The notes beneath the pieces were generated by a model, which worked only from the letters and a program-made list of their open reading frames with translations, was not told the origin of the DNA and did not search any database. A stretch of 55,903 nt of DNA from Acinetobacter parvus DSM 16617 = CIP 108168 (GTDB taxonomy: Bacteria > Pseudomonadota > Gammaproteobacteria > Pseudomonadales > Moraxellaceae), in the NCBI RefSeq assembly GCF_000368025.1, contig NZ_KB849212.1, positions 429,819 to 485,721 on the forward strand, written 5' to 3'. Shown piece after piece: positions 35,071 through 42,829 of this stretch. Each line of letters starts with the position of its first letter. The stretch's first letter is position 1. Position numbers and translations under genes: made by a program.

Positions 35071-36349
35071 CTGGCGTCACCATTAATTCAAGTTGCTTGA
35101 TGTGGACCTCATCAATCACAGAGTAAACCTCGTCAATAACGAGTTGACGTGCAATCTGTGGCTCAGTAATAACTCCCATATCGAGATATTTAGCATCGCG
35201 CTCAGCATTGGCCTTTTCAACTTCGGATCGGACTTTAGCGTCTAGTTGCCATAATGGGTTAAAGACCACCCCAAGCCCTGGTATTAATCGACCAAAAGTG
35301 GTCTGACAGATCACAGCTAAAAGTTGCATCATGAAAGGCTTTAGCGTCCATGTTTGCTTTGTGGCTATGCTGTCATAATAGTTGCGGGTGTCATGTTCAC
35401 CCGTGGCATTCATGCCTGCAGGTGATTGGCCAAATAGAATGGTATAAGGGATATCAGCTGCACCAGACGTTTGAATAGAGAACTCGCGCATCATGTCTGG
35501 CAGACCTGCAAAGTTATAGGTCTTAGAGTCGTATTCCTCTTCCTTGTCTAAAACGATCATACCGTTAATGCTCTTTAACAGGCCTACACTCAAGAATCGT
35601 TCCGCTACTGCCTTCATATCCTCTTTGATTTTGTCCACCAACCCTGGTGTACTAATCACATCGATTTTTGATTCATGGACCAAACTGGCCGAACCCTTTT
35701 TAACTGCAGCATGGTCTAGCAGTTCCTCATATACTTCTTGCAATACGCTCTGTGGTTCTTCATTCACCACATCGGCATGGCAAAACTTAATAAGGCGAGT
35801 GTGGTGGATCCGTTGTGTCGATTGCCCATCTAGCTTGAGTTTGTAATACTCAGGTTGCTTAATGAGCCCACCACTTTTACTCGGGGGCAAATACTTTGTG
35901 GTATCTGCCTCAATGTACTTCTTCTTAAGCACCGTAAAGAACTCTAAACGGCCTATGCCCAATTTGTTTAAATCAAAAGGTTGATCAAGATCACCACCAT
36001 CGACAGTACCTAGCAGAACGTATGCAACGCCGTACAAGCGAGATAAAATCAAACTAGACAATAAGACATTATCAAGATTAAACCGTTTGCAGGCCTCCTC
36101 AAGCTTTGCCAAGTCTTTATCCTGAATCCCTTCATAAAACCAACCCGCTCTCAACATGTCACTGGCAGGTCGATTCACAATACGCTTGGCCAGCCAATGC
36201 TGATAGACCGCTTCAAGTTGATCATCTGGAATAACTTTCTTTACGAAATGCCCATGTGATGCTTTGTCACGCCCTGTGCCAATATTGGAAACAAAATTTG
36301 TATATGCCCCAGCATCGCCAATAGCATCGGGCTTTTTAGTCTCAGACAT
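35015..36349 (-). CDS. Portal protein, DUF1073 family
   Basis: The 444-residue protein has the DUF1073 portal signatures: an N-terminal HWLAKRIVNRPASDMLRAGW, SRLYGVAYVLLGTVDGG, a middle LVHESKIDVISTPGL, and LFGQSPAGMNATGEHDTRNY near residue 320. It forms the dodecameric ring through which DNA is packaged. It lies directly after the terminase large subunit and before the minor head gene, the standard order. Confidence 0.9.
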   Translation of the reverse strand: MSETKKPDAIGDAGAYTNFVSNIGTGRDKASHGHFVKKVIPDDQLEAVYQHWLAKRIVNRPASDMLRAGWFYEGIQDKDLAKLEEACKRFNLDNVLLSSLILSRLYGVAYVLLGTVDGGDLDQPFDLNKLGIGRLEFFTVLKKKYIEADTTKYLPPSKSGGLIKQPEYYKLKLDGQSTQRIHHTRLIKFCHADVVNEEPQSVLQEVYEELLDHAAVKKGSASLVHESKIDVISTPGLVDKIKEDMKAVAERFLSVGLLKSINGMIVLDKEEEYDSKTYNFAGLPDMMREFSIQTSGAADIPYTILFGQSPAGMNATGEHDTRNYYDSIATKQTWTLKPFMMQLLAVICQTTFGRLIPGLGVVFNPLWQLDAKVRSEVEKANAERDAKYLDMGVITEPQIARQLVIDEVYSVIDEVHIKQLELMVTPDEDNNPDSETPPAGNEET

Positions 36350-36357
36350 AAATTTTC

Positions 36358-37884
36358 CTAATCAAATACAGTTGGCTTGCTTGCTAATGAATCATTAATC
36401 GCATCAACGGTCGGGTCCCATTGGTCGTCATGGTCATGTGTCCAATCAGCGGTCAACCCTTCAATCTCTTCTATGTAATTCAAAAGCCAAGGTGCGCTTG
36501 CAGGTAACCAAACACGGCGATCTTCAACATAAAGAATTACGTCCATAGTCCGTGAGAGCTTATCTTCATCACGCTGAATCGCCCTTATAGGTAATGTGGT
36601 TTCTTTAACAACAGTCTGAATCAATCCAGTACCACTGGATTTATCCTCTACCGCCATATACCTAAGCTTGCCGATCTTTGTGTTGCTTTCCTTGTGTTTA
36701 TTAATAAAGGACTTAGCCTCTTTTAATAGTTCTGGTGCTTCCCATTTACCGCGCTTTAAGTCAATGATGTAGAGATTATTGTCATAGCCAAGACCAGCGC
36801 ATAGGAACACGGAAAAGTCGTTATGCTTTTTAACTTTCTGTGCCGTATCTGCCCATATCCCACGCCATTTAAGGACTGGTAACTCTACATAACGTGGGAA
36901 CCATTCAGACTTAACTAAATCGCCACCGAGCTTCTTAGGGTTCTGCATGTACTGACTGGCAAACGTATAACGTGAGACCGTCGCACCGTCTTTATCCTCA
37001 CCGCCCTTTTCGAGCTGTAATAACGATTGAAGTGATTCTTTTAATGGCCAATAGCTTTGGCGGCCATGTTGATCCCGCTCTACATCTCTCGGTATCTTGG
37101 CTTGAATATGCTCTGGTAATCGGTTGATGTAGTCATCATCAATCAAAGCGGGAATGCTGATCTGTTCCCACTCACCCGGTACGTTGCCAGTCATCACAAA
37201 ATTAGTCGGATCTTCAACGTGCAAACGTTGCATGATCAAAATAATTGGTGTGTCTGATTTAGCTTTACGTGAGTTGACCGTGTTCAATATCTTACGATTG
37301 GCTTTCTTACGAGCTGACTTGCTAAATGCATCCTCGGGCTTTAATGGGTCATCCAGAATGATTGCCCCTGTAAATCCCTCATTTGCTAATGTACCTGCAC
37401 GGCGACCTGTGACCTGCCCACCCATTGAAGCAGAATAAACATGCCCAGCATCGTAACCATCAACGGTAGTTTTCCAACTAGATTTAGCATCTGTACTGGT
37501 TGATATTTTGACTGGCCACAGACTTTGAAAATCTACTGATTTGACAATGTTTCGCGCCGTGGCTGATACGTCCTCAACCAGTGACTGAGAAAACGACAAA
37601 TACAAAAACCGTGATCGTGCATTTCTCGCTAAGCCACGAGCGATTAGATTTGTCAGTAATTCAGTTTTACCCGAACCAGGTGGAACGTTAATGACTAGGT
37701 TTTTAACTTTTCCTGATATGACCTGATCAATCTTGTCTGCAATATATTCATGATGCCAATTGACCGAAAACTTAAAGCCCATTCGAGGTAAGAAAAAACG
37801 CCGTGTAAAGAATAAATGCTCTTTCTCACATCGTTCTCGTTCTAACTGCATTTCCAGCAGACTAGTATTTACTTTCGAGTTCAT
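36358..37884 (-). CDS. Terminase large subunit
   Basis: The 508-residue packaging motor has a Walker A at residues 69-75 (PPGSGKTELL), the Walker B-like AIILDDPLKPED (Asp178, Asp179), an HDD/NNDF-like nuclease start (IWADTAQKVKKHNDFS) and a C-terminal acidic cluster (TADWTHDHDDQWDP) of the RNase H-like nuclease. It cuts concatemers and drives DNA into the head using ATP. It overlaps the small subunit gene by 23 bases. Confidence 0.93.
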   Translation of the reverse strand: MNSKVNTSLLEMQLERERCEKEHLFFTRRFFLPRMGFKFSVNWHHEYIADKIDQVISGKVKNLVINVPPGSGKTELLTNLIARGLARNARSRFLYLSFSQSLVEDVSATARNIVKSVDFQSLWPVKISTSTDAKSSWKTTVDGYDAGHVYSASMGGQVTGRRAGTLANEGFTGAIILDDPLKPEDAFSKSARKKANRKILNTVNSRKAKSDTPIILIMQRLHVEDPTNFVMTGNVPGEWEQISIPALIDDDYINRLPEHIQAKIPRDVERDQHGRQSYWPLKESLQSLLQLEKGGEDKDGATVSRYTFASQYMQNPKKLGGDLVKSEWFPRYVELPVLKWRGIWADTAQKVKKHNDFSVFLCAGLGYDNNLYIIDLKRGKWEAPELLKEAKSFINKHKESNTKIGKLRYMAVEDKSSGTGLIQTVVKETTLPIRAIQRDEDKLSRTMDVILYVEDRRVWLPASAPWLLNYIEEIEGLTADWTHDHDDQWDPTVDAINDSLASKPTVFD

Positions 37885-38344
37885 CCATTGCCTGCCTTAT
37901 TTGTTCAGGCGTAGCTACAACATGAGTAACATGCTCAGGGTTTAAAGGTTGACCATCTGCACCTGTTAATTGCGTTTTGCTTGTATTTGTATATTGCCCG
38001 CCCATTTCCTTTGCCGCTTGCTCTGCCCATTTCGGAATCAAAACTGGATTGTCTGGGTATTTATCAACTAAACCCTGTAGAAGCTGTAGTCGATAGCGCA
38101 TGTTGGCAATAGGAATAGCTTCAAGTTCTTGGTTTGCTATACGGCGATACTCAAAGAATTTATCTCTCAAATCCTGACTTAGATCTTGTCCAGTTCTTTT
38201 AGTTGGGTCGTAGGCTTCACATTGCTGTGGGGTGACATCAACATTAAAAATATCTCTAACTGTTTTGGATGTTTGGGTTGGTGTTTCAAACTCAGCAAGC
38301 ATCCTAACGATGAACAGTTTCACCTTTTTGGTAATACGTGCCAT
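37862..38344 (-). CDS. Terminase small subunit, DUF2280 family
   Basis: The 160-residue protein begins MARITKKVKLFIVRMLAEFET and continues with PTQTSKTVRDIFNVDVTPQQ and CEAYDPTKRTGQDLSQDL, which matches the DUF2280 family of small terminases (HTH in the first half, helical oligomerisation region after it). The ATG at 38344 is taken because it aligns with the family start; ATGs at 38353 and 38368 are possible and the ribosome site is not decisive. It lies just upstream of the large subunit. Confidence 0.82.
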   Translation of the reverse strand: MARITKKVKLFIVRMLAEFETPTQTSKTVRDIFNVDVTPQQCEAYDPTKRTGQDLSQDLRDKFFEYRRIANQELEAIPIANMRYRLQLLQGLVDKYPDNPVLIPKWAEQAAKEMGGQYTNTSKTQLTGADGQPLNPEHVTHVVATPEQIRQAMDELESKY

Positions 38345-38390
38345 TTCCACCATTCCATCCAAGTACATCCAAGAAGAATGGCAAAAAAAT

Positions 38391-39035
38391 TTAAACCACT
38401 CTTAGAAAGCAAGTTCCGCAAGCATGATAAACATCAGCTTTTGCTACCGTAGGACGTTGATTTGCAGCATTAGCCATTTCTTGAACTTCCTGATTTGCTC
38501 CATAACGGCGAACAACGCCAGTAAACTCTTCAACATCATGACCTTGTATCGTCAACTTAGGCTTACCAGTTTCACGGTTATAGGATGGGATGCCCCATTC
38601 ATCTTTCTTATGAGCTATGTGATAAAGCTCATGTTCGATCAAAGCACAGAAATCAACATCATTAGCTTGCTGTGCATAGGTTGCATCAATCGTGATTAAG
38701 TACTCAGGCAAATCATTGAACCATTGATAATACTGTTCTTCCTGCCGTTCTTTCTTCCAGCCCCCAGCATTGATCATGATCTTTTCAGCTTGGCCAACGA
38801 CAAAGCGACCTTGTTTTTTAAATCCACCTTTTGCCCACATCACGGCGATATGCGGATAGTAGAATGCTCCCAGATGTGTATGATCAGGGTTGAATAGCTT
38901 ATGTTCAGGATTGAGGAAAATAGACTTTATCCATCGCCATAATTCAGGTGCTGGTGCAAAGTTTGGTGTGTCTAAGGCGAAAATCCATTCTGGTGGATAT
39001 GGACGTTGCTGAATTACAAAACCGACTTCTTTCAT
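38391..39035 (-). CDS. Putative zinc metallopeptidase-like protein
   Basis: The 214-residue protein contains ALIEHELYHIAHKKDEWG, a HExxH zinc-binding motif in which Glu follows the first His. This is the kind of domain annotated as putative phage metallopeptidase. The N-terminus is hydrophobic but not a clear signal (MKEVGFVIQQRPYPPEW). GGTGAG upstream supports the ATG at 39035 over a GTG at 39044. It sits between the AAA ATPase and terminase genes, a position where such proteins occur in related phages. The substrate is unknown. Confidence 0.7.
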   Translation of the reverse strand: MKEVGFVIQQRPYPPEWIFALDTPNFAPAPELWRWIKSIFLNPEHKLFNPDHTHLGAFYYPHIAVMWAKGGFKKQGRFVVGQAEKIMINAGGWKKERQEEQYYQWFNDLPEYLITIDATYAQQANDVDFCALIEHELYHIAHKKDEWGIPSYNRETGKPKLTIQGHDVEEFTGVVRRYGANQEVQEMANAANQRPTVAKADVYHACGTCFLRVV

Positions 39036-39049
39036 AAATCTCACCCATT

Positions 39050-39070
39050 AAAAAACCCTCCGAAGAGGGT
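39050..39070 (-). terminator. Terminator below the AAA ATPase gene
   Basis: ACCCTC (39055-39060) and GAGGGT (39065-39070) pair with a UUCG tetraloop on the minus strand, followed by six U and then the next ribosome site. Confidence 0.8.
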
Positions 39071-39086
39071 TTGCATTTTTTAAAAC

Positions 39087-40313
39087 TTACTTAGGATAGA
39101 TAACACCCAATTGCGTCTTTTGTCTTAATATAAATTGTCCTAGCAATGGGACAGCAAATGAATATTTTCCATATCTATTTTTATAAATTAATCCAGAATT
39201 AATCAGTGTTGATAACATTTGGTTAATATGGCTAGAGCTAAATGGTTTTGAATCATCCAACTCTTTTGATTTTTCTAGAATTTCTTGCACAGAAAATTCT
39301 GTATCACAATTTTCTAAAAGTGCAACAACATATAATAAGTCCCTCTGTCGATCAGTAGCTCTTGCCCATCTCCCAGCAAAAAAATCAGTATCAAGTTTCA
39401 TTATTATTTCTTGTTGAGGTACACCTGTTGGCATGGAATTTTCAAACTGATTTATAAATAAATCATAAACTTCACGACAAATAAATTGAACAAAATAAGG
39501 GTAACCACCAGATATATTACAAATAATTTCTATTGATTCAGTTGTAAGCTTCAATGGATGACCTTCAAGCGGCTTTGTAATAGCCGCCTTCACATCCGTA
39601 GTATTCAATTTATCTAAGAAAATAACTCTAAACATTCGTTCAGCATAAGTTCTAGCTTCAACCAATGTTGGGAATAATGTAGGTAATCCAGTTAAGGCCA
39701 ACATAAATGGTATACCTTTGCGCTGAATAGACTGAAAAGTATCTAACAGCAGAGATAACGGGTATTGCTCCTTACTAGCATGATCTGACAAATTTTGAGC
39801 TTCATCATAAGCAAATATGATTCCTTTTTTGGTTATTCCAGAACCTTGCATTACTTTCCATGCTGTCTCTAAAGCAGCTTTAAGTTTATCAGTAGGTAAG
39901 CCTGGTGTGCTTTTGTATATTCCTACTAATACTTCAAAATTTAAAGTTTTAAATTCTTGTGCTTTTTGTTCTTTTATGAAACCAATTGAATGTGATGTTT
40001 CAACACCTATAGGTATAGATGATGTGATAAGTGAAAGGTCTGTTAATAATCTAATAGCTATATTTTCTTCGCTGATGCTGGCTGTTTCAGACAAATCTGT
40101 ACCAACCCATAACCATCCACCTCCTTGAGCTAATGGTTTAAAGGTCTCAGATAAAACTGTTTTTCCAACTCCACGCAATCCAGTCAAAACTAGATTTTGC
40201 ATTATTGTAGTTTGGCTTAACAACTTCAAAAATTCATCTTTTTCAGCTTCACGACCTGCAAGATATGGAGGCATATGCCCCGCACCTGGTCTAAAGGGAT
40301 TTGAAAGATTCAT
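39087..40313 (-). CDS. Stand-alone AAA ATPase with C-terminal winged helix (moron, possible defence)
   Basis: The 408-residue protein starts with the family hallmark NPFRPGAGHMPPYLAGRE. It has Walker A GLRGVGKT (45-52, Lys51), Walker B IIFAYDEAQ (Asp170, Glu171) and a sensor-like MLALTGLPTL, and it ends in a winged-helix region (about 315-400). It resembles Orc/Cdc6- and STAND-like regulatory ATPases common in mobile elements. It is AT-rich, has its own upstream region with a perfect 13-bp inverted repeat, and is closed by a terminator. Together these suggest an accessory gene expressed in the lysogen. A role in superinfection exclusion is inferred, not shown. Confidence 0.7.
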   Translation of the reverse strand: MNLSNPFRPGAGHMPPYLAGREAEKDEFLKLLSQTTIMQNLVLTGLRGVGKTVLSETFKPLAQGGGWLWVGTDLSETASISEENIAIRLLTDLSLITSSIPIGVETSHSIGFIKEQKAQEFKTLNFEVLVGIYKSTPGLPTDKLKAALETAWKVMQGSGITKKGIIFAYDEAQNLSDHASKEQYPLSLLLDTFQSIQRKGIPFMLALTGLPTLFPTLVEARTYAERMFRVIFLDKLNTTDVKAAITKPLEGHPLKLTTESIEIICNISGGYPYFVQFICREVYDLFINQFENSMPTGVPQQEIIMKLDTDFFAGRWARATDRQRDLLYVVALLENCDTEFSVQEILEKSKELDDSKPFSSSHINQMLSTLINSGLIYKNRYGKYSFAVPLLGQFILRQKTQLGVIYPK

Positions 40314-40350
40314 AGTAGAGCCTAATAAATTTATACTTAGGACTAAATTT

Positions 40351-40382
40351 ATACCATTTTATTGAAGCTAATAAAATGGTAT
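40351..40382. promoter_or_regulatory. Perfect 13-bp inverted repeat, likely operator
   Basis: ATACCATTTTATT (40351-40363) and AATAAAATGGTAT (40370-40382) are perfect inverted copies around GAAGCT, about 40-70 bases before the ATPase start codon. It could be an operator for a dimeric regulator, or a 5'-UTR hairpin. No T-run follows. A TATAAA on the minus strand overlaps one arm. Confidence 0.6.
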
Positions 40383-40498
40383 TAAACCTTTCCTAACATT
40401 TTTTTAATATTTTTATATAAAAATTTATTAAAAAAATCTTCTAAGCCATCCAAATCATTTTAAATTACTGTTTTCATCTTCATTCTCCCGTTTAATCA

Positions 40499-40515
40499 CT
40501 TGTGCATGTCACAAG
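40499..40515. promoter_or_regulatory. Small dyad CTTGTG-N5-CACAAG
   Basis: This is a 6-bp perfect inverted repeat with a 5-base spacer, between the tR'-like hairpin and the ATPase gene. It could be a further regulator site. It is short enough to be chance. Confidence 0.3.
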
Positions 40516-40540
40516 CAACTTTAATAAATTTTAAGCAACA

Positions 40541-40567
40541 AAAAAGCCCGCATATAAATGCAGGCTT
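40541..40567 (-). terminator. tR'-like terminator after the late promoter
   Basis: AAGCC-GCAT (40544-40553, one base bulged) and ATGC-GGCTT (40558-40567) pair around ATAA with a C-A mismatch. The run of U follows on the minus strand. It lies about 35-60 bases downstream of the late promoter, the right distance for a Q-dependent antitermination point. Confidence 0.75.
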
Positions 40568-40607
40568 ATCATTTGGTCAATTACTTACAGTTCGACCAGT
40601 ATAGAAA

Positions 40608-40636
40608 AATATACCCTGTTTTTTGCACCTATGCAA
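40608..40636 (-). promoter_or_regulatory. Late promoter (pR'-like) directly after Q
   Basis: On the minus strand TTGCAT (40636-40631), a 17-base spacer and TATATT (40613-40608) begin one base after the Q stop codon. The start point near 40601 precedes the hairpin at 40541-40567. The order Q, promoter, proximal terminator, then late genes is that of lambda pR'-tR'. Confidence 0.65.
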
Positions 40637-41308
40637 TTACAAATTATATTCTTCAGCAACTTTATAGAAATGACCGCGCAAATGAGCATCTAAATCCAAT
40701 CGCCAATCCCCCAAAACCCCCAATGCGTATTTTTCATATTGATCATAAATTTTTAAATAATTTTTACGTGCAATAGTTAGACCTGAAATCCGATGCCGCT
40801 CAGATTGATTGTAGGCATTCTCTCGTTTACCCTCGCATTTACTGCAATCAATATGCTTACGATCATCTTGTGAATACACAAAACCTTTGCCATTACATTT
40901 AGTGCAAATACCACGTTTAAATAAAAACTGGATAATTGCAGAACGTGCCACACCTTTTGCTGCATCTTTGGATGTGATTTGCTTGGTTTTGAATCCATCT
41001 TCTAAAAATTTAAGACGCACTTCGCTGGTAAGTAAGTTATGTAATAAAGCAAAATGCCGATCACCTGGTCTAATTGACCGCACCAACGCCCAAAGCATTG
41101 CATAAGGTTCTGGTGACATGCTCTGCATCATTAATGCAGCGCTATTGGTTTTGCTGCCCAAAATTGGTGCACCTACCACTTCATCTTTTGATCCATCCAT
41201 GCACCGTTGAGCCAAATCCAACAATGTAAAATCAACTTTCTGTGGTGTTGGTTCAAATAAAAAACGGCGTAAATTGTGCACAACCATTGAATCTGTATAT
41301 TCGCTCAC
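40637..41308 (-). CDS. Q-like late antitermination protein
   Basis: The 223-residue protein has a DnaJ-like zinc knuckle pair, CTKCNGKGF and CSKCEGKRE, in its second half, with helical basic flanks (LTIARKNYLKIYDQYEKYALGVLGDW). This is the character of lambda-type antitermination protein Q. It should bind near the late promoter and let RNA polymerase pass terminators. The start is a GTG with GAGAGG upstream. Its gene is the last of the early operon, immediately followed by a promoter-terminator pair. Confidence 0.8.
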   Translation of the reverse strand: MSEYTDSMVVHNLRRFLFEPTPQKVDFTLLDLAQRCMDGSKDEVVGAPILGSKTNSAALMMQSMSPEPYAMLWALVRSIRPGDRHFALLHNLLTSEVRLKFLEDGFKTKQITSKDAAKGVARSAIIQFLFKRGICTKCNGKGFVYSQDDRKHIDCSKCEGKRENAYNQSERHRISGLTIARKNYLKIYDQYEKYALGVLGDWRLDLDAHLRGHFYKVAEEYNL

Positions 41309-41722
41309 TTAAACCTCTCTCACATCAATATTAAAAACCGTTTTCATTAAGTGCTTTTTGTTTCTATAGCTGTCTTTTTTTCTGGTGGCTTCTGACTTCA
41401 CATCTTCCACGACATACTCGCCAGTGATGATGTAATAAGTGAAATCAGCAAAATAACGTAATGCTGGCTTTGCCCTTTTCTCTCCCTCAAGTTTTGTTTT
41501 TGGTGCTAGTTCAAATTTAGTGTGATGCTCTAAACCGAATATCTCACCCCGTTGTTGCATTGCTTTAAGCTCGATGTACCGTTTGTGTTCTTTCTTGCTG
41601 TCAAAGGTCATGCCGTCACATTCAACTTTGCTGGCATTGAATTTGTTGCGTTTAGCAGCCTTAGGCTTGTCCAACTGCTTTAAGATTTCACGGCGGTACT
41701 GTTCGACGCTCATTGATGTCAT
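41309..41722 (-). CDS. DUF1064 endonuclease-like protein
   Basis: The 137-residue protein has the DUF1064 pattern: NKFNASKVECDGMTFDSKKE with the KEHKRYIEL block, FELAPKT, and YFADFTYYI with EYVVEDVKSEATRKK. These carry the Asp, Glu-x-Lys residues of a PD-(D/E)xK fold. The family is thought to act like Holliday-junction resolvases in phages and is often found where rusA would be. It overlaps the preceding gene by 4 bases (ATGA). Confidence 0.8.
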   Translation of the reverse strand: MTSMSVEQYRREILKQLDKPKAAKRNKFNASKVECDGMTFDSKKEHKRYIELKAMQQRGEIFGLEHHTKFELAPKTKLEGEKRAKPALRYFADFTYYIITGEYVVEDVKSEATRKKDSYRNKKHLMKTVFNIDVREV

Positions 41723-41928
41723 TTAGATTTGTTCTCCGTAACTTTCACGAAGCAATCTTCAAATCCTGTGTACTTGTATCCACGCTCATCTTTAGCTTGA
41801 ACAACTAACATCCCAGTTCTTTTACCTTTCTTGATGAAAGAAATTCGTAACTCGCCTTGAGGATTCCAACCTGCTTGTTTAAAGGCATCCCCATCAGGTC
41901 GAACAAGGTCTCCAACACAAAAACTCAT
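41719..41928 (-). CDS. Small hypothetical protein of the replication operon
   Basis: The 69-residue protein (MSFCVGDLVRPDGDAFKQAGW, then TGMLVVQAKDERGYKYTGF) is compact and beta-rich, like a KOW/SH3-type fold, with no assigned function. It overlaps both neighbours by 4 bases, so it is part of a coupled operon and likely real. Confidence 0.55.
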   Translation of the reverse strand: MSFCVGDLVRPDGDAFKQAGWNPQGELRISFIKKGKRTGMLVVQAKDERGYKYTGFEDCFVKVTENKSK

Positions 41929-42083
41929 TGGCTTTGCTCCATCATATGAAGATCAGAATCCAAAACCTCACACCAAACCGACCCATTTAATGTGAACTGG
42001 TGCCACCCATTCTTTTTACCGACATAGATCAATATTTGTGGTTCATGCTTCCACTTGTATTTATGGCCAATCTTTAGATTCAT
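41925..42083 (-). CDS. Hypothetical 52-residue protein
   Basis: This short frame lies between the helicase loader and the 41719 gene. Its ATG (42083-42081) overlaps the loader TGA (TGATG), and its TGA overlaps the next ATG (ATGA). The product (MNLKIGHKYKWKHEPQILIY, then GKKNGWHQFTLNG and CEVLDSDLHMMEQSQ) looks like a small beta-rich protein. The overlaps on both sides are strong support despite its length. Confidence 0.6.
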   Translation of the reverse strand: MNLKIGHKYKWKHEPQILIYVGKKNGWHQFTLNGSVWCEVLDSDLHMMEQSQ

Positions 42084-42829
42084 CACCCTTCTCCTGCACG
42101 CGCATCAGCCCAATTGCATTCAACAATCGTAAGTCCATCGTGCTGAAAGCGAGACCAAAGTCGATCGCCCAAATTGTCCTTGAGTTGCTCCTTAGTCCAG
42201 TTTGAAATTAAAACTGTTGGCTTTTTAGCGTCATAGCGTGAATACAAAACCTTGTGGACAAGCTGTAAGCGACTTTCATGTTGGTCATGCAAACCATATT
42301 CATCAATGATTAAAAGATCGTAATCAGTAAACCGCCACACAGCGCTTGCTTCGCTGTCATCCGCTTTTGTCCAAGCGTTTGCAATCTCGTTTGCCATATC
42401 TTCACTGGTGACATACCGAACATAGCTACGCTGATCTAAAACGTTTCTAGCAACTGCACATGCAAGATGTGTTTTACCTGTGCCAGTTCTTCCAACCATG
42501 ATTAGATTTCGTTTGACACCACCGTTGAAGTCTTTAGCAAAAGACTGACACTGTGATTTAGCAATTTTCTGACCTTGGTTTTGAACAATGTAATTTTTAA
42601 AACCACTCTCAAGATGGCGATCTGGAAGCATTGCGCCCGCAAAGTGTTTTTCACGAACCATCCGATTCACAGCTTGATGATGATCAATTTGCGCCTGCTC
42701 AACTGATTTCAAAGCACATGTTTTGCAGAAATCTCGACCACCAACATTGATCATCCGCTCTTTGTGTTTTTCACAAAACCGATCGGTTTCTGTGATTTTT
42801 TTAGTGAGTTCTTTTGCTAGTGCGTTCAC
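42083..42829 (-). CDS. DnaC-like helicase loader
   Basis: The 248-residue AAA+ protein has Walker A GRTGTGKT (113-120), Walker B LLIIDEYG (172-179), and the N-terminal zinc-like set Cys19, Cys35, Cys38 (CEKHKERMINVGGRDFCKTC). It should load the host replicative helicase at the phage origin, as DnaC and lambda P do. The start is a GTG that overlaps the upstream gene by 4 bases. A sensor-like ISNWTKEQL follows at about 209. Confidence 0.88.
   Translation of the reverse strand: MNALAKELTKKITETDRFCEKHKERMINVGGRDFCKTCALKSVEQAQIDHHQAVNRMVREKHFAGAMLPDRHLESGFKNYIVQNQGQKIAKSQCQSFAKDFNGGVKRNLIMVGRTGTGKTHLACAVARNVLDQRSYVRYVTSEDMANEIANAWTKADDSEASAVWRFTDYDLLIIDEYGLHDQHESRLQLVHKVLYSRYDAKKPTVLISNWTKEQLKDNLGDRLWSRFQHDGLTIVECNWADARAGEG

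Larger units (their letters stand above)
40314..40540. other. AT-rich regulatory region of the AAA ATPase gene
   Basis: Between the ATPase start and the tR'-like terminator lie 227 bases with no gene of note. One minus-strand GGGAGA precedes a seven-codon frame (MKMKTVI). The region is very AT-rich and carries the inverted repeats at 40351-40382 and 40499-40515. It is likely promoter DNA. Confidence 0.5.
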
